Shown here: piece by piece, positions 58,859 through 64,000 of the stretch
Layout: each line of letters opens with the position of its first letter
How positions within the stretch are numbered: position 1 is the first letter of the stretch
Source of the DNA: Membranipora membranacea
Lineage: Eukaryota > Bryozoa > Gymnolaemata > Cheilostomatida > Membraniporidae
Assembly (NCBI GenBank): GCA_914767715.1
Contig: OU612074.1
Location: 11,382,062 to 11,446,061, forward strand
Length of the DNA stretch: 64,000 nucleotides
Direction of reading: 5' to 3'
The notes under the pieces: model-generated
What the model was told of the DNA's origin: nothing
Databases searched by the model: none
Seen by the model: the letters and a program-made list of their open reading frames with translations, nothing else
Program-made: the position numbers and the translations under genes

Positions 58859-60135
58859 TTAGTTAAAAGATAGTAGACTGTCAGCCGTTTTGTATTTCAG
58901 TCTGAAATTGTGATTTAAGAGAGCTGTTTTGCCAAAATGTGTCCTAAAAGAAGGTTTTATTACTGAACATTTACTTCTAAGGGAGCGTTGGTGTTTATTG
59001 GACTCTTGCACCAGGCGAAGAATATGCTTTGATGCTTTATTTTTGAATAATTGTTTATGTGTAAATTTGTGAAATAGGTAATGTCTTCTACATTTTAGGG
59101 TGGGTAAGTTTAAGAGTGATCTACCACTTGTGACAGATAACTTTTTAGGTGCAGATATTATGATTCTAATTGCTTTATTCTGAATTTTTTCAATTGTGTC
59201 GGATGTTTTTTGAGTGCCTTCTAGGTAGATAGATGAGCAGTATTCTAGGATAGGTCTGACGAGAATTTTGTAAGTCCTCAAGGATTCCTCAACATTCATG
59301 TGTTTTTTCAGTTTTGAGAGTAGGCATACTACTTTTTTTGCTTTGACTGCCGTTTCATAGGCATGGGAAAGATAGATCAGCATCCAGGGTAACCCCTAGT
59401 ACGTTGATAGAGAGTTTTGTCTCAATTTTTGAGTTTTGAAAATTGATGTGGTAAAAGTTTTCAATGTTTCTGTTGGAAAAAATGCACAATTGTGTTTTCT
59501 CAATGTTGAGTCTCAGTAAGTGGCTATGATACCAATCTGATGCTTTTTTTAGCAGTGTATTGGACTCCACTAGTACTTCATCTATGCTTGTGGCTGTACA
59601 GTAGATTAGCGTATCATCTGCATAAGCGAATGAATTGTCAAATGTTGCTAGCAATCCATTGATGGCTAAGTTAAAGAGGATAGGACCCAGAATTGAGCTT
59701 TGAGGTACCCCACAGGTGATTGCTTGTGAATTAGATCGTGACAACCCCACTTTCAATACTTGGGATCGGTTTTGAAGATATGATCGAAGTAGCGCAATTG
59801 CAGAACTGGAGAGTTGTCTTTTATCCAGTATATATAGAAGAAGTTTGTGATTGATTGCATCAAATGCTTTTCAGACATCTAGGGATAAGGCTCCAATGTA
59901 ACATGGAGTGGATTGGTCAAGTTTAGTTTTCCATTGTTGCAGCACAGATAGCAACATTTGCTCGGTTGAATGATTCTGGCGAAATCCGAATTGTTGGTCT
60001 GAAAATAGGTTGTGTTTCTCTATGTAAGTCATCATCTGATTTTTCATGTCATGTTCAAATATCTTTGACCGAATTGGAAACGAGGATATTGGTCGAAAAT
60101 TTGACGGGTCACATTTTTCATCTTTTTTTATGAAT
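58859..60135 (-). mobile_element. Decayed non-LTR retrotransposon, reverse-transcriptase region
   Basis: Minus-strand frames give SNFRPISSFP, FGFRQNHSTEQ, SLDV-stop-KAFDAINHK, GVPQSSILGPILFN, FAYADDTLIY, LNIEKTQL and LGVTLDADLSF, then a C-terminal LINE region ending in DSLLSFN before a stop. A TGA interrupts the catalytic LDV.KAFD motif near 59868, and a one-base frame change lies near 59370. The endonuclease part is absent. It differs clearly from the LINE at 55.0 kb, so at least two LINE lineages are present. Inactive. Confidence 0.9.
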
Positions 60136-60440
60136 TGTTAAACATTCATAGAGAAAGAGGGAGGGATGATAATTTTGTTCCATCACCGATCACCATTACA
60201 AGATCACAAAATCAATGACACATTGTACCACATGAAGTTTTATGTGAACAGCAGATGCAATTCACAAACTTTTTTATTTGTGTTCCTTGAAAACTTGTTG
60301 TCAAAGCTGCCATGCCTTCAATTTACCCTGAAAAGATCATACCAAATAATTAGCAAAACAAGCTAAACAAACATAGTTCTTCAGTCTAACATCCAGTCTC
60401 CCTTTTCCGATGGTCACATACCCCTTCTGTCCATCTTTAG
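60136..60440. other. Short region between LINE and Mab-21 exon
   Basis: Ends in the acceptor CCATCTTTAG at 60440. No exon was recognised. Confidence 0.4.
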
Positions 60441-63400
60441 GATGATCATGGCAGCTTTGATGACAAATTGGTAGGAAGTTCAGGTGATGGATTCGGTTTT
60501 AACGCATCTGAAGGGAGCAATAAGTTACCCTTTAGTGAACGAGCGATTGTCAACCAAGATATAGATATCAATGTATTTCTGAATACACTAAAACTTGAGA
60601 GGACTTATCTGTTACCAATTCCTGGTTTTAACGGCTTCGTCTGGATAGCTATATCTGGTGATGAAGTAAGTGCTAAACAGTTTTTCACATCAGTTGTATA
60701 ATACGAATTATATATACTAATTATTAGATTTGCCTAGTACCAGTTGCAGATTCAATATCTGAGTCAATTAATTGCAAGTTACTCCATCATAAAATACAAA
60801 CTATTTTCGAATAAAATCCGATTCACCTTGTATTTGTAACTAAAAGCTGCAAGAGCAACATTTTGAAGTTGAGCTCATTAGAAAGAGCAATTATAGGTAT
60901 CCACGCATGACCTGTCTGCATTGAGATTAAGAGTGGTGATTCCTGTGTGTTGTGTTAGTCAAAAATCTTCGAATCCGAAGTAAGAAATCTCACTGGTAAT
61001 ATCAGTAATGACTTCATAGTTAACTATACACACTAGTATATCTGCAATGGATCAAATCAATTGAGTTTATTGAATCCTTATGTACATATTCTGCTCATTT
61101 TACTATTTCACAGTGGCGAAATATCATTGATCCTGTACTCAAAGGCTGCTTTGTCCAGCAGTCAAATGCTGACAGTTTCTTTCTGTCAGGTCGATTTGTT
61201 AACCAGAGTCTCTATCAATTCTTTGAACTCCCGGAAGGTTCGCAATCTACCAGAGTCGTGAAACACTTTCCTGCTTTAACACTTCAGAGAATTGTTTTGG
61301 GACCTAATGGGTATCTGATATTTGAGGTGAGTAGGGGCTTTGTCAAATTTGAGGTGCTCGACGACCGACTAAAGTAGTTTTGGCTGTTTTCAGTAGGCTT
61401 CTATTCAGGCGCTGAATTTCTCCTAAGATAAGTTTTGGTTGTCTTACATAACAAGTATCGATTTCTCTCCTGGTTAAGGTTGACTATGCATTTGCTCTAC
61501 GATGTCCACACTGGCCAGAAGAAGCAGCTGAATGGATAACCAGAGAAAGAGCTGGATTGGATAAAACTACTGTTGAAAACATCGCATCAAGAGGATGCTA
61601 TCTAGTGTACAAACCATGTGGTAATCACTATTTCAAGATTATATATTCATCTTTATTTCTTGTATGACAAAGAAGTTTGTTAAAAAAATTTGTTAAAAAA
61701 GTTTGAAACTTCTGCATGTGGTGGCTAACATATTGATGCTTTCCTTATCAGTTCTTGTAAATCACGACAAAGACACTTTTCTATCTTGCTGAAATATTTG
61801 TTTAGATGCTCAAATAATTGAACACGGTCATGACTTTGACTGGAGATGCACATTTTCATCCGCTGAGGCAGACTTATTCCACTACCACAGTGATAAGAAA
61901 GCCCTGAAACTGGCTTTTGTAATCCTCAAGTTCCTTATTAAGAGCTCAGTGGGGCCTCGCCATGGCCTGGCTACTTTCCCGCACTTCCATCAGGTACACT
62001 GATTTATTTGCTGAACCTATAGTCCTCCAGAAAAAACAGCTTAGGCCTTAGAAGGTAAATTAGCTGTTTAATGTTAGTAACCATTTTACAAATTTAGATC
62101 AAAAAAGTGTATTCTTGAATTATTAGATTCTTTATATTACTTCTAATCTGAGAAGATATGTGTATACCATTGAGAACCAAAGAATGTTCTTTTCTTTGTT
62201 CGTCTATTGTTATCTCAAAATTTATCAATTCAGCAATTCAAATAGTTGTCACACAGATACCAATTATTGTTGTTGCAAATTTTTCATATGAATTATACCT
62301 TTGGCTAGCAGTGTCCTCAATTTCTTTTTCAGAGTTTGTGTCACTTTATGAGGCGGCGAGAAGCTCCTGTTTTGAGAACATATCACCTAAAGACACTCTT
62401 TCTATGGTTGGCTGAAGAGGTATGCTTAGCTTAGCTTAGTCACTGATTTCTTACAATCACCATTCAAACACTTAGGTTGTGTGTCTGTTGGGACTTAAGA
62501 CACTGTCAAATCAGACCATCACGCCTCAGAGATTTACAATTTACTTTTCGTTCATATCATGAAATGGTTCAGACAAGACTTAACAACTAATAAATCCCGA
62601 AGCAGTGGTTACCTAAAGTCATGTGTTGTGCCGCTGTATTGTGAACAAGCTATAAAGGATTGTTCATCTCCTTTCAAGTTTGGTAACATTTCGGAAAACA
62701 AAAATATGATCTGATGGATGAATTTAAAGAGCTGATAGTTTCCGATGTGTAATAACAGGACTGATAAATGGATGGACTATGGTTGCGGCCAAAGTTTTGC
62801 ATGAATTGTATCTTTCATCATACTCAACGTGCAACAATAAAGTCTCACTTTTTTTCCCCAGAATTCAGAATTAGATTACTACAGGGTTGAAGGAAACAAG
62901 GACTTGGGAGATGTGTTTCTTAAGTTATTAAACAGATATATTGACTGCCTAGAAACCAATCAACTAGCAAGTTACTTTGTAAGGTTGGTGATCTATGTTG
63001 AGTACAGCATTATTTGTGGAAACGTGTTTAGTGTCTTGTCTTGTCTGGTGACAAGCCTCTTGCTACCCAGGCTTGGACTTTTCCTGCAGTCCCTCTTGTC
63101 TGATAGTCCCAACAATCCACAATATCCTCAGGTATTGCCAGGATCAGAACTTTTCTGCAACAGAAACTCTTCTTTTGTAATGAAAATTATGAAAATCTTG
63201 AAACGCAAAACGATGGAGTATATTACACCAAGTATCATTTAAATAAATTCATAACTGACATGATTGAAATGGTTATCTATTAAAAATATGTTCCATTTCA
63301 CCAATTTTGTTCCAATGCTCAATAACTATCAACTCTTTTGCTCTGCTAGACCTCCTAAAGCTTACCAAAAGCTTTAATATTGCCTCAACTGGGTATTTGT

Positions 63401-63971
63401 GGCAAGCATTTGATCATCACTTCACGTTCGATGTGTTGGCTCTGTTTGACTCATAAGCTAATTACAACGTAGTCTCACATCTATGAGAGTGGTGATCTAG
63501 AGATTGAAATCAGTTTTGTCTTTCAAACAGGAGTCGGAACCTGCTTAGCGATAGATTTACAGATGCTCAACTTAAACACGGCATTGAGGTGTTGAAGTCT
63601 CTCCGAAAGGGACCTGATCTTTCTGTAAAGGAGTTCGAGACAAGCTTCTTAAACAACGGAAAGAAAGCATATTATCTGATCATTAGTTTAGGTAGGTATT
63701 CACAAGAAGACAGATACTAACAGTTTGTAAAAATAAAGTGTATAATAAAGCAAAAAATCTAAATTGTTTTGTTAAGCGTTATTTTTGATCTAGATGGGCA
63801 ACATAGCTTTATCAGAGATGTGATCCTGTTAATCATGGTTAAGATTGTTCAGCGATCATTGATTAATTAAATCATTCAATAATCATATTTATATCTGCAG
63901 TATCGTTTCCGGTTTGCCATGCCATTGGTTATTACATGGGAGGCGTAATTGCCAAGCTTTTCAGATTTTGA
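60441..63971 (+). CDS. Mab-21 / cGAS-like nucleotidyltransferase protein, 5' end missing
   Basis: Eight exons, all with GT-AG junctions and continuous frame: 60441-60665, 61114-61326, 61479-61620, 61806-61993, 62333-62419, 62862-62983, 63531-63691, 63901-63971 (TGA), giving 402 residues. Exon 1 has the nucleotidyltransferase core VGSSGDGFGF followed by NQDIDINVF: the G-S pair and the D-x-D acids (residues 40 and 42 of the visible part). Exon 3 opens VDYAFALRCPHWP, giving the third acid (148) and the Mab-21 signature. Later come EWITRERAGLD, RGCYLVYKPC, DFDWRCTFSSAEADLF, TYHLKTLFLWLAEE, LGDVFLKLLNRYIDCLE and YFVRSRNLL, in family order. Family members include cGAS and cGAS-like receptors, which make cyclic dinucleotides on nucleic-acid sensing, and non-catalytic MAB21L proteins. 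The intact triad favours an active enzyme. No cGAS-type zinc thumb was seen. The N-terminal exon(s) were not found. Confidence 0.9.
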
Positions 63972-64000
63972 TTATGCCTAATGGAGGAACCATGCTGAGG

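Overview
The window is animal nuclear DNA. It is AT-rich, its genes have many short exons with GT-AG introns in all three phases, and it is full of interspersed repeats: tRNA-derived SINEs, two dead non-LTR retrotransposons, and several families of foldback and terminal-inverted-repeat DNA elements. The gene content (a TRIM-type RING protein, an OCRL/INPP5B lipid phosphatase, a mucin-like D8C protein, a Mab-21/cGAS-like protein) fits an invertebrate metazoan, probably marine. I cannot fix the phylum from sequence alone. No bacterial, organellar or CRISPR-like features were seen.

Layout. 1-12.5 kb is repeat-dominated: GC-rich hairpins, a 353-bp tandem repeat, a TTAA-flanked foldback element, a foldback element with minisatellite arms, and a clean hAT-type element with a perfect 8-bp target duplication. 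12.5-17.8 kb (+) is a complete 8-exon RING/double-B-box/coiled-coil/beta-propeller gene. Convergent to it, 18.8-28.9 kb (-) holds 14 exons of an OCRL/INPP5B-type inositol polyphosphate 5-phosphatase with ASH and RhoGAP domains, missing its 5' end. At 29.5-32.1 kb (+) there is a four-exon piece that resembles the C-terminus of a VPS13-like protein, also missing its 5' end. 33.2-34.4 kb (-) is a secreted Thr-rich D8C-domain gene. 35.1-38.2 kb is a CACTA-like element with GTAC-rich arms, followed by GTCC-rich arrays. 43.0-44.4 kb (+) and 45.9-57.9 kb (-) are tail-to-tail copies of one gene family that I do not recognise; the minus copy has 12 visible exons and the plus copy only the last three. 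One LINE lies in an intron of the minus copy and another lies at 58.9-60.1 kb. 60.4-64.0 kb (+) holds eight exons of a Mab-21/cGAS-like nucleotidyltransferase with its acidic triad intact.

The genes do not form one pathway. The most notable items are the Mab-21/cGLR-type gene (candidate innate-immune nucleotide second-messenger synthase), the inverted partial gene duplication, the two 5'-incomplete genes facing each other at 28.9-29.5 kb, and the missing AG acceptor within the catalytic GNKGG region of the OCRL-like gene. All exon boundaries were derived by hand from splice sites and frame continuity; no transcript evidence was available.
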